From Spirochaetota bacterium (GTDB taxonomy: Bacteria; Spirochaetota; Spirochaetia; Treponematales; Treponemataceae), in NCBI GenBank assembly GCA_023393015.1, contig JAEWMY010000017.1, positions 1 to 8,853 of the forward strand: a stretch of 8,853 nt of DNA, in the 5' to 3' direction. Numbering within the stretch: the first letter of the stretch is position 1; every line of letters begins with the position of its first letter. Position numbers and translations under genes: made by a program. Under the pieces are notes generated by a model. The model searched no databases and was not told the DNA's origin. It saw nothing but the letters and a program-made list of their open reading frames with translations. Shown here in pieces: positions 1 to 4,934 of this stretch.

Positions 1-21
1 AAAAACCGTTCGCCTAATTCC

Positions 22-27
22 AGGAGG
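22..27 (+). promoter_or_regulatory. Ribosome binding site of pgk
   Basis: AGGAGG lies five bases before the ATG at 33, a near-perfect Shine-Dalgarno sequence that fixes the pgk start. The 21 bases before it are too short to show a promoter, so transcription probably enters from outside the window. Confidence 0.9.
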
Positions 28-32
28 ATTCC

Positions 33-1292
33 ATGATCAAGACCGTGAAGGATGTCGATCTCAAGGGCAAGCGCATCGTCATGCGCGTCGATTTCAACGT
101 ACCGATGAAGGACGGCGTCGTCCAGGACGACACCCGCATTATGGCCGCCCTCCCTACCATCAAGTACGTCCTTGATCAGGGACCCGCGTCCCTCGTGCTC
201 ATGAGCCATCTCGGAGATCCCGCCAAGGACGCGAAAAAGGCCAAGGAAAAGGCCGAGAAAGACGGAAAGGCCTTCGACGAGGCGAAGTATATCGCCGGCA
301 AGCACCGTATGGCGCCCGTCGCCGCCTATCTCGAGTCCAAGCTCGGAAAGAAAGTCGCCTTCGCCGACTCCTGCCTCGGCCAGAAGGCCACGGTGGACTC
401 CCTCGCCGCGGGTTCGGTCCTCATGCTCGAGAATACCCGCTTCCACAAGGAAGAAACCGCCAAGACCGAAGCCGAGCAGGAAGTCCTCGCCAAGGAACTC
501 GCGCTCTACGGCGACATCTTCGTGAACGACGCCTTCGGTACCGCGCATCGCGCCCACGCCTCCACCGCGACCATCTCCAAGTTCGTCAAGACGAGCGTCG
601 GCGGTTTCCTCATGGAAAAGGAGGTGAAGTACCTCGAGCCCATGGTTACCAATCCCCCGAAACCCATGGTCGCCATCATCGGCGGCGCCAAGGTTTCCTC
701 CAAGATCGCCGTCCTCGAGAGCCTCCTCAAGAACGCCTCCGCCCTCATCATCGGCGGCGGTATGGCCTATACCTTCCTCAAGGCCCAGGGTCACACGGTC
801 GGCAAGTCCCTCGTCGAGGACGACTTCATCGACACCGCCAAGAGCCTCCTTTCCGCCGCCGCGGCCAAGGGCGTCAAGATCATCCTTCCCGTCGACCACG
901 TCTGCGGCGACGGCTTCGCGCCCGACGCCAAGGTGACGAACGTCGCCGGTCTCGACATCCCCGAAGGCCAGATGGGCATGGACGTCGGTCCCAAGACCGT
1001 CGCCATCTACAAGGATACCATCCTTTCCTCGAAGTCGATCGTATGGAACGGCCCCGTCGGCGTGTTCGAGTTCGACGCCTTCGCCAAGGGTACCGAAACC
1101 GTCGCGCACCTCGTCGCCGACGCCACCGCCAAGGGCGCCGTAAGCGTCGTCGGCGGAGGGGATTCCGTCGCCGCGGTCAACAAGTACAAGCTCGCCGAAA
1201 AGATGAGCCACGTTTCCACCGGAGGAGGGGCTTCCCTCGAGTTCCTCGAAGGCAAAACCCTCCCGGGTATCGCCGTTCTTGAGACTAAATAG
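33..1292 (+). CDS. pgk: Phosphoglycerate kinase
   Basis: Cytosolic glycolytic enzyme that transfers phosphate from 1,3-bisphosphoglycerate to ADP, giving ATP and 3-phosphoglycerate. The 419-residue frame carries the family motifs in order: RVDFNVP (18-24), SHLG (58-61), ENTRFH (133-138), NDAFGTAHRAHAS (165-177), the GGAKVSSK segment (217-224), GGGMAYTFL (241-249), WNGPVGVFE (338-346), GGGDS (374-378) and STGGGAS (395-401). It is somewhat longer than the roughly 390-400 residues of many bacterial PGKs because of a Lys/Glu/Ala-rich insertion at about 64-92, between the SHLG motif and the MAPVA segment. The position usually occupied by Arg in SHLGRP is Asp62. All other motifs are intact, so the gene looks functional. 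The last five codons and the TAG stop lie inside a perfect inverted repeat (1273-1304). The start is set by AGGAGG at 22-27. Confidence 0.98.
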   Translation: MIKTVKDVDLKGKRIVMRVDFNVPMKDGVVQDDTRIMAALPTIKYVLDQGPASLVLMSHLGDPAKDAKKAKEKAEKDGKAFDEAKYIAGKHRMAPVAAYLESKLGKKVAFADSCLGQKATVDSLAAGSVLMLENTRFHKEETAKTEAEQEVLAKELALYGDIFVNDAFGTAHRAHASTATISKFVKTSVGGFLMEKEVKYLEPMVTNPPKPMVAIIGGAKVSSKIAVLESLLKNASALIIGGGMAYTFLKAQGHTVGKSLVEDDFIDTAKSLLSAAAAKGVKIILPVDHVCGDGFAPDAKVTNVAGLDIPEGQMGMDVGPKTVAIYKDTILSSKSIVWNGPVGVFEFDAFAKGTETVAHLVADATAKGAVSVVGGGDSVAAVNKYKLAEKMSHVSTGGGASLEFLEGKTLPGIAVLETK

Positions 1293-1304
1293 TCTCAAGA
1301 ACGG
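1273..1304 (+). repeat. Hairpin 1: perfect 15-bp inverted repeat over the pgk stop codon
   Basis: Arms at 1273-1287 and 1290-1304 are perfectly complementary, leaving only AA (1288-1289) between them. The TAG stop of pgk (1290-1292) starts the right arm. No T-run follows, so this is not a standard intrinsic terminator. In RNA the minimal loop would take bases from the innermost pairs. It could protect the pgk mRNA 3' end, or be the edge of an inserted palindromic element. Confidence 0.85.
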
Positions 1305-1306
1305 TC

Positions 1307-1335
1307 GGAGAATTCCCGCGAAGCGGGAATTCTCC
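1307..1335 (+). repeat. Hairpin 2: perfect 13-bp inverted repeat
   Basis: Arms at 1307-1319 and 1323-1335 (beginning GGAGAATT) pair perfectly around a GAA triloop (1320-1322). It starts two bases after hairpin 1 and has no T-run. Confidence 0.85.
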
Positions 1336-1343
1336 ACGCCCTG

Positions 1344-1373
1344 GTTGGAAACATAGTAAACTTTGTTTCTAAC
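1344..1373 (+). repeat. Hairpin 3: 10-bp inverted repeat, extendable
   Basis: GTTGGAAACA (1344-1353) pairs with TGTTTCTAAC (1364-1373) with one G-U pair. Across a single T-T mismatch the stem extends by two more pairs to a TAAA loop (1357-1360). It is AT-richer than its neighbours and has no T-run. Confidence 0.75.
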
Positions 1374-1378
1374 ACTGG

Positions 1379-1416
1379 GAGAACCGATAGCATAGCCATC
1401 GGTTCTCAACGTTTTT
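1379..1416 (+). terminator. Hairpin 4 with short T-run: possible first terminator
   Basis: GAGAACCGAT (1379-1388) pairs perfectly with ATCGGTTCTC (1398-1407) around a nine-base loop. AACG and then TTTTT (1412-1416) follow. The displaced and short T-run makes this a weak terminator at best; it may simply be the last member of the hairpin array. Confidence 0.45.
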
Positions 1417-1452
1417 CGAGACTAAGTAAGCAACCCGCAACATTTTTTAGCA

Positions 1453-1483
1453 GGGGTGGTCGCGACACGACCACCCCTTTTTT
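1453..1483 (+). terminator. Intrinsic terminator downstream of pgk
   Basis: GGGGTGGTCG (1453-1462) pairs perfectly with CGACCACCCC (1468-1477) around a five-base loop, followed directly by six T (1478-1483). This is a textbook rho-independent terminator for the + strand and separates pgk transcription from the lipoprotein operon. Confidence 0.93.
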
Positions 1484-1550
1484 GCATACCGAGAATGAGG
1501 ACATGATTACTACCATAAACGTTCTTGAGCGCGCATTTACGCGAGTTTGA

Positions 1551-1578
1551 TTGACTTCCCGAAAACAGGTGCTATAAT
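1551..1578 (+). promoter_or_regulatory. Sigma70-type promoter of the lipoprotein operon
   Basis: The -35 box TTGACT (1551-1556) is 16 bases from a perfect -10 TATAAT (1573-1578), with an extended -10 TGC at 1570-1572. Initiation is expected near 1585, leaving a leader of about 25 bases before ATG 1609. AGGA at 1598-1601 gives a Shine-Dalgarno at normal spacing. Just upstream, CGCG (1530-1533) and CGCG (1540-1543) form a small inverted repeat that could be a regulator site, though this is only suggestive. Confidence 0.85.
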
Positions 1579-1608
1579 AGAAAATCAATTCTGCTTCAGG
1601 ATGGAGAA

Positions 1609-2559
1609 ATGAAAAAACTACTTTTGATAGCGTGTTCTGCAGTCGTTGTGTCTGCCTTTGGGTGTTCCACCCAGCCCCAGACGATCAAAACCGATTCCCA
1701 GGTGAACGAGGCGGCTACCCTCAAACAGGAAGACGTGCGTGCCCTCAAGAGAAAGGTCGCCATCGCGCGCTTTTCCAACGAGACGCAGTACGCCAAGGGC
1801 GCGTTTTACGACAAGGATAACGATCCCGTCGGCAAACAAGCCTCCGATATCCTGGCGACGAAACTCGTCGCGAGCGGCAAGTTCCTCCTGCTCGAACGGC
1901 AGGACGCCGACAAGCTCGACGAGGAAATCAAGCTGAACGGCGGAAAGTCCTACCGCAAGATCGGGGCCGATTACCTGATCATCGGATCGGTCACGGAGTA
2001 CGGACGCAAGAACGTCGGCGACGTGAATCTCCTTTCGCGGAGCAAGCGCCAGATCGTCGAAGCGGCGGTCAGCCTGCGCCTCGTCGACGTGTCCACCGGA
2101 GAGATCGTCTATTCCGAAGAGGCGAAGGGCGAGGCGGAGACCACGAACAAGACCGTTCTCGGTCTCGGCGAACGGACCGACTACGACGCGACGCTCGGAG
2201 ACAAGGCGATATCCGCCGCTATCTCCAAACTCGTGGAGAACGTCATCAACAATTGCATGGATCGTCCCTGGAAGTCCTTCTTCCTTTCGTACGACGACAA
2301 GGGTATCATCGTTTCCGGCGGCAAGAGCCAGGGACTTCGCGTGGGAGACGAGTACAACGTCGTCAAGCGCGGCGCCTCCGTCGAAAACCCCCAAACCGGT
2401 TTCATGATGGAGCTCCCCGGTCAGAAGGTCGGCAAGGTCAAGATCACCTTTATGGGCGGCGCTACCGAGCAGGCCGAGTTCTCCCTGGTTACCTTCGTTT
2501 CCGGCGACATCGACAGGAAGAAACTGTCGGATTATTACATAAGCGAGGTGGAATATTGA
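1609..2559 (+). CDS. CsgG/HfaB-family outer-membrane lipoprotein
   Basis: A 316-residue predicted lipoprotein. The N-terminus is a lipoprotein signal peptide: MKK, a hydrophobic stretch, then SAFGC with the lipidated Cys at residue 19. The CsgG-family domain follows: RKVAIARFSNET (48-59), a segment DILATKLVASGKFLLLER, ADYLIIGSVTEYG, and AVSLRLVDVSTGEIVYSEEAKG. CsgG proteins assemble into outer-membrane pores; the founding member exports curli subunits. The C-terminal third (about 225-316; VSGGKSQGLRVGDEYNVVKRG, NPQTGF, then GKVKITF) lies beyond the core and resembles the beta-rich C-terminal module of FlgT-like proteins. No curli genes (csgA, B, E, F) are nearby, so a curli role is not implied. 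It is first gene of a four-gene operon and overlaps the next by four bases. The family call is strong; the exported substrate, if any, is unknown. Confidence 0.93.
   Translation: MKKLLLIACSAVVVSAFGCSTQPQTIKTDSQVNEAATLKQEDVRALKRKVAIARFSNETQYAKGAFYDKDNDPVGKQASDILATKLVASGKFLLLERQDADKLDEEIKLNGGKSYRKIGADYLIIGSVTEYGRKNVGDVNLLSRSKRQIVEAAVSLRLVDVSTGEIVYSEEAKGEAETTNKTVLGLGERTDYDATLGDKAISAAISKLVENVINNCMDRPWKSFFLSYDDKGIIVSGGKSQGLRVGDEYNVVKRGASVENPQTGFMMELPGQKVGKVKITFMGGATEQAEFSLVTFVSGDIDRKKLSDYYISEVEY
2545..2552 (+). promoter_or_regulatory. Ribosome binding site supporting a TTG start
   Basis: GAGGTGGA, in the last codons of the CsgG-family gene, sits at proper spacing (seven bases after GAGG) from TTG 2556. 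The encoded protein begins exactly with a lipoprotein signal peptide from this TTG, which decides the start. Confidence 0.75.
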
Positions 2560-2888
2560 AACGGTCATTTCTTTTAGTGCTGCTCTGCGCCCTCGTTTTC
2601 GCCGGGTGCACGAGCGTCAAGTCGACCTCTTCCGGCATGGATAACGAGGCCTTCCTCGAGTTTCTCGGAGACCCGCACCTCTTTACCGGCGGCGTCGACG
2701 TGGATATCGACGGAACCGTGTCGTTCAACGCGCAGGTCGAGGACACTACGACCGAGAACCGGTTGCGCGGCAAGGTGTATTCGGTCAAACCCGGCGTTCA
2801 CGTCATCACCGTCACGTACGACGGTAACGTGATCTATAAGCAGAAAGTCATGCTTTCCAATCAAGAAACGAGGAAGATTAAACTATGA
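2556..2888 (+). CDS. Small putative lipoprotein with PEGA-like fold
   Basis: A 110-residue protein read from TTG 2556, which overlaps the preceding TGA by four bases (TTGA). From this start the sequence is an ideal lipoprotein signal: Lys-Arg, the hydrophobic stretch SFLLVLLCALVFAGC, lipidated Cys at residue 18, then TSVKS. The same frame is open further upstream inside the CsgG gene, but that extension is shadow coding. The mature part ends in beta-rich sequence (VDVDIDGTVSFNAQV, then VKPGVHVITVTYDGNVIYKQKV and a strand rich in charged residues), recalling PEGA-type surface domains, where a G-x-H motif precedes a strand. I do not recognise a named family. The position inside the CsgG/DUF4810/GNA1162 operon suggests a periplasmic accessory to that complex. 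Function is otherwise unknown. Confidence 0.85.
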   Translation: MKRSFLLVLLCALVFAGCTSVKSTSSGMDNEAFLEFLGDPHLFTGGVDVDIDGTVSFNAQVEDTTTENRLRGKVYSVKPGVHVITVTYDGNVIYKQKVMLSNQETRKIKL

Positions 2889-3244
2889 AAAGAATCATGT
2901 TCATCGTGATCGTCTGCGCGCTCGCCTGCGCGCTCGCGACGAGTTGCTCGAGCGGCCCGAAGCCCATGTACAGCTGGTACGAATACGACAACGCGTCGTA
3001 CAAGTATCTCAAGAACAGCGATCAGGAGTCTCTCGACAACTTGATCAAGGCGTATGACAAGATCATCGCCAAGCAGTCGGGAACCCGCGGCGTCGTGCCT
3101 CCCGGAGTCTACGCCGACTACGGCTTCGTCCTAATCCAGGCCAACAAGCCCGCCGAGGGGAAGAAGATGCTCATGAAGGAAAGCGAGCTCTATCCCGAGT
3201 CCTCGGTTTTCGTCAACAGCGTAATAAGGATGATTGAAAAATGA
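2885..3244 (+). CDS. DUF4810 domain-containing lipoprotein
   Basis: A 119-residue predicted lipoprotein. The signal peptide MKRIMFIVIVCALACALATSC gives a good lipobox (LATSC) with Cys at residue 21. The mature part starts SSGPKPMYSWYEYDNASYKYLK and continues as helical sequence, LIKAYDKIIAKQ, then PPGVYADYGFVLIQANKPAEGKKMLMKESELYPES, which looks like a single TPR-type helical pair. This matches what I know of DUF4810 proteins, which are found beside CsgG-family and GNA1162-family lipoproteins. The ATG overlaps the upstream TGA by four bases (ATGA 2885-2888), and the gene's own TGA overlaps the next ATG in the same way (3241-3244). A periplasmic-side partner of the CsgG-family protein is likely but unproven. 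Confidence 0.88.
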   Translation: MKRIMFIVIVCALACALATSCSSGPKPMYSWYEYDNASYKYLKNSDQESLDNLIKAYDKIIAKQSGTRGVVPPGVYADYGFVLIQANKPAEGKKMLMKESELYPESSVFVNSVIRMIEK

Positions 3245-3933
3245 AAAAAACACTACGACTCATCGCGGTAGCGGCCCTCGCCGTCGTTCTCGCGTCCTGT
3301 ATGACGGCAAAGACCGAAAAGAAGAACGTCGCCTATGCCGGAATGTACGAGGAAAAGCCCGTTTCGGTGCTTCTCATGCCCCCGATCAACCGCAGTACCG
3401 CGGTCGAGGCCAAGGAATATTTCTACTCGACGCTCATGACTCCGGTCGCCGAGCACGGGTACTACGTCATCCCGCCGTTTATCTCCATGGAGATCCTGAA
3501 GCGCGAAAGCGCGTACGACGCCGAACGCTTCCTCGAGGCACCCCTCAAGAAGTTCGGCCAGCTCTACGGAGCGGACGTCGCCCTCTTTACCGTCATCCAC
3601 AAGTGGGACAAGTCGGCCCTCTTCAACACCATCACCATCGACGTCGAGTATATCTTCCGCTCGGTCGATACCGGCGCGACCCTCTACAAGCGGCGCGGGG
3701 CCATCGTGTACGATACCTCGGTCGCTTCGGGCGGCGGTAGCATATGGGCGCTTGTCGCAAAGGTCGCGGTCAACGCGATCGCCACCGCGGCGACCGATTA
3801 CGTCCCGGTGTCCCGCCAGTGCAACAACTATACGCTGAGCGATATGCCCGCAGGAAAGTATCACAAGGACTTCGGACTTGACGGCGATAAGCCCGCCGGG
3901 GCACCGCAGTTCCAGGCCAGTCTCAAGAACTGA
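3241..3933 (+). CDS. GNA1162/DUF799-family lipoprotein
   Basis: A 230-residue predicted lipoprotein with a classical signal peptide, MKKTLRLIAVAALAVVLASC, and lipidated Cys at residue 20. The mature domain carries the family's recognisable segments: LLMPPINRSTAVEAKEYFYS, TPVAEHGYYVIPP, GQLYGADVALFTVIHKWDKS, then a strand-rich stretch VEYIFRSVDTGATLYKRRG. This is the family of the meningococcal surface antigen GNA1162, long annotated as putative lipoprotein DUF799; its fold resembles the N-terminal domain of TolB. It is the last gene of the operon, translationally coupled by ATGA to the DUF4810 gene, with AAGGA at 3226-3230 as Shine-Dalgarno, and is followed by a terminator. Biochemical role unknown. 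The recurring CsgG/DUF4810/GNA1162 set suggests one envelope complex. Confidence 0.9.
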   Translation: MKKTLRLIAVAALAVVLASCMTAKTEKKNVAYAGMYEEKPVSVLLMPPINRSTAVEAKEYFYSTLMTPVAEHGYYVIPPFISMEILKRESAYDAERFLEAPLKKFGQLYGADVALFTVIHKWDKSALFNTITIDVEYIFRSVDTGATLYKRRGAIVYDTSVASGGGSIWALVAKVAVNAIATAATDYVPVSRQCNNYTLSDMPAGKYHKDFGLDGDKPAGAPQFQASLKN

Positions 3934-3940
3934 CCTTCGG

Positions 3941-3956
3941 GCCATGATTTCATGGC
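3941..3956 (+). repeat. Short 7-bp inverted repeat before the terminator
   Basis: GCCATGA (3941-3947) pairs with TCATGGC (3950-3956) across two T. It sits seven bases after the GNA1162-family stop and may add stability to the mRNA 3' end. A further 7-base inverted repeat, GCATGAC (3962-3968) with GTCATGC (4015-4021), brackets the terminator that follows. Confidence 0.5.
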
Positions 3957-3971
3957 ACAGAGCATGACTGA

Positions 3972-4001
3972 GGTCGCGGGTTGTCCCGCGGCCTTTTTTT
4001 T
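3972..4001 (+). terminator. Intrinsic terminator of the lipoprotein operon
   Basis: GGTCGCGGG (3972-3980) pairs with CCCGCGGCC (3985-3993), one T-G wobble, around TTGT, followed by eight T (3994-4001). It is a strong rho-independent terminator for the + strand that ends the four-lipoprotein operon. Confidence 0.92.
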
Positions 4002-4021
4002 ACCCGGGAAATCCGTCATGC

Positions 4022-4050
4022 TTGATGGAACTCGGTAAAAATGGTACGGT
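4022..4050 (+). promoter_or_regulatory. Candidate promoter of tpiA
   Basis: TTGATG (4022-4027), 17 bases, then TACGGT (4045-4050) preceded by an extended -10 TGG. The -10 box matches consensus at only three positions (T, A and the final T), but tpiA needs its own promoter because a strong terminator lies directly upstream. Part of it coincides with the hairpin at 4029-4059. Confidence 0.4.
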
Positions 4051-4064
4051 TTACCAGTTTTTTT
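4029..4064 (+). terminator. Hairpin plus T-run in the tpiA leader
   Basis: AACT-c-GGTAAA (4029-4039) pairs with TTTACC-AGTT (4050-4059), ten pairs with one bulged C and a ten-base loop, and T runs from 4058 to 4064 immediately before the AAGGAG of tpiA. The shape is that of a weak terminator or attenuator for upstream transcripts. If transcription starts from the candidate promoter here, only the T-run would be in the mRNA. Confidence 0.4.
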
Positions 4065-4065
4065 C

Positions 4066-4071
4066 AAGGAG
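4066..4071 (+). promoter_or_regulatory. Ribosome binding site of tpiA
   Basis: AAGGAG six bases before ATG 4078 is a strong Shine-Dalgarno sequence and fixes the start of tpiA. Confidence 0.85.
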
Positions 4072-4077
4072 AACACC

Positions 4078-4827
4078 ATGCGCACGTATTTTATCGCCGG
4101 TAACTGGAAGATGCACAAGACCGTGTCCGAGGCCGTGACTCTCGCGTCCGAGCTCGTCAAGGAGCTTGCCGGCGGTCCCCATAAGTATATGATCGCCCCG
4201 ACCTTCACCGCCCTCGACGCGGTGTCCAAGGTCGTCTCCGGCTCCAATATCCTCCTCGGGGCCCAGAATATGAGCACCGACGAGGCCGGAGCCCACACAG
4301 GCGAGGTCTCCGTCCTCCAGCTCAAGGACCTCGGCGTCAAGGTCGTCATCCTCGGGCACTCCGAGCGGCGCCATACGTACAAGGAAGACGACGCCATGAT
4401 CAACAAGAAGGTGAAGCTCGCCCTGAGCCACGGTCTCGAGGTAATCCTCTGCGTGGGCGAACTCCTCGAGGAGCGCGAGGCGGGGAAGGCCGAAAAGGTC
4501 TGCGAGGAGCAAACCCGACTCGGTCTCGCCGGGGTTTCGGCCGAGGATCTCAAGCACGTCACGATCGCGTACGAGCCCGTCTGGGCGATCGGTACCGGAA
4601 AGACCGCGACCCCCGAGGACGCGGACGCGATTCACTCCTTCATCCGCGGGATTATCGCCGATATGTACGGAAAGCAGGCCGCCGAGGCCATGGTTATTCA
4701 GTACGGCGGTTCCATGAAGGCGGAAAACGCACAGGCCCTGCTCGCCAAGGACAATATCGACGGCGGGCTCATCGGCGGCGCGGCCCTTAAAACCGAGCTT
4801 TTCAAGCCCATCGCCCTCTGTAAGTAA
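4078..4827 (+). CDS. tpiA: Triosephosphate isomerase
   Basis: Cytosolic (beta/alpha)8-barrel enzyme interconverting dihydroxyacetone phosphate and glyceraldehyde-3-phosphate. At 249 residues the length is normal for the family. The catalytic set is complete: Asn9 and Lys11 in AGNWKMHK (7-14), His94 in GHSERRH (93-99), and Glu166 in YEPVWAIGTGK (165-175), which begins the mobile phosphate-gripping loop. The C-terminal phosphate-binding strands are IQYGGSMK (207-214) and GGLIGGAAL (229-237). Start chosen from AAGGAG at 4066-4071. It follows the lipoprotein operon terminator and precedes secG with a GC-rich hairpin and separate promoter between them. Together with pgk it supplies glycolysis, though the two genes are not in one transcript here. 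Confidence 0.98.
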   Translation: MRTYFIAGNWKMHKTVSEAVTLASELVKELAGGPHKYMIAPTFTALDAVSKVVSGSNILLGAQNMSTDEAGAHTGEVSVLQLKDLGVKVVILGHSERRHTYKEDDAMINKKVKLALSHGLEVILCVGELLEEREAGKAEKVCEEQTRLGLAGVSAEDLKHVTIAYEPVWAIGTGKTATPEDADAIHSFIRGIIADMYGKQAAEAMVIQYGGSMKAENAQALLAKDNIDGGLIGGAALKTELFKPIALCK

Positions 4828-4847
4828 CACGGTACCGCCTAGGGTGC

Positions 4848-4873
4848 CCCGGGTCCGCCCTCGCGGTCCCGGG
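4848..4873 (+). terminator. GC-rich hairpin after tpiA, possible terminator
   Basis: CCCGGGTCCGC (4848-4858) pairs with GCGGTCCCGGG (4863-4873) at ten of eleven positions around a four-base loop, with one T-T mismatch. Only TTCGCTT follows, so a U-tract is lacking; termination would be weak or factor-assisted. It lies just before the secG promoter. Confidence 0.5.
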
Positions 4874-4878
4874 TTCGC

Positions 4879-4907
4879 TTGCATAAGTACGCCCTTTCCG
4901 GTATAGT
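4879..4907 (+). promoter_or_regulatory. Sigma70-type promoter of secG
   Basis: TTGCAT (4879-4884), 17 bases, then TATAGT (4902-4907). The -10 box differs from consensus at one position and the -35 keeps TTG. It would yield a leader of roughly 20 bases before ATG 4935 and would drive secG and the closely spaced PTS gene, perhaps further downstream genes. Confidence 0.7.
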
Positions 4908-4924
4908 TTCCCGTAAGTTTATTT

Positions 4925-4928
4925 GGAG
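4925..4928 (+). promoter_or_regulatory. Ribosome binding site deciding the secG start
   Basis: GGAG lies six bases before ATG 4935. An in-frame TTG at 4923 would put this sequence inside the gene, so the ATG is preferred; from it the protein begins directly with its first membrane helix. Confidence 0.75.
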
Positions 4929-4934
4929 TTGTGT

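Larger units (their letters stand above)
1281..1425 (+). repeat. Hairpin cluster bounded by an 8-bp direct repeat
   Basis: GAGACTAA occurs at 1281-1288, in the last codons of pgk, and again at 1418-1425. The similarity is longer if imperfect: 1274-1292 and 1410-1429 both read roughly CGTT-C/T-TT-GAGACTAA-N-TA. The second copy could encode Glu-Thr-Lys-stop in the frame ending at TAA 1427-1429, mirroring the real pgk C-terminus (Glu-Thr-Lys-TAG). This is what an insertion of about 137 bases at the 3' end of pgk with target duplication would look like, although a slippage duplication or chance is possible. No transposase or clear terminal inverted repeats are present. Confidence 0.5.

Noticed and set aside
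1344..1410. Integron attC-like recombination site
   Set aside because: GTT and AAC core-like ends are present near hairpins 3 and 4, but the flanking bases do not match the GTTRRRY and RYYYAAC pattern, and no integron integrase is present.
1406..1588. Minus-strand 60-codon open frame in the pgk-lipoprotein gap
   Set aside because: It runs through the terminator and the promoter and lacks a ribosome binding site and recognisable product.
1618..2568. Long minus-strand open frame (316 codons) opposite the CsgG-family gene
   Set aside because: It mirrors a gene with clear lipoprotein signal and family motifs; its protein has no recognisable motif, and GC-rich codon bias commonly yields such antisense frames.
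1291..3930. Exact 12-base match AGTCTCAAGAAC near the ends of pgk and the GNA1162-family gene (1291-1302 and 3919-3930)
   Set aside because: Several 12-base matches are expected by chance in a window this size, and CTC-AAG-AAC codons are common in this composition.
3253..3945. Minus-strand open frame of 230 codons opposite the GNA1162-family gene
   Set aside because: Same length as the sense gene purely because of codon bias; no motif, no promoter or ribosome binding site visible.
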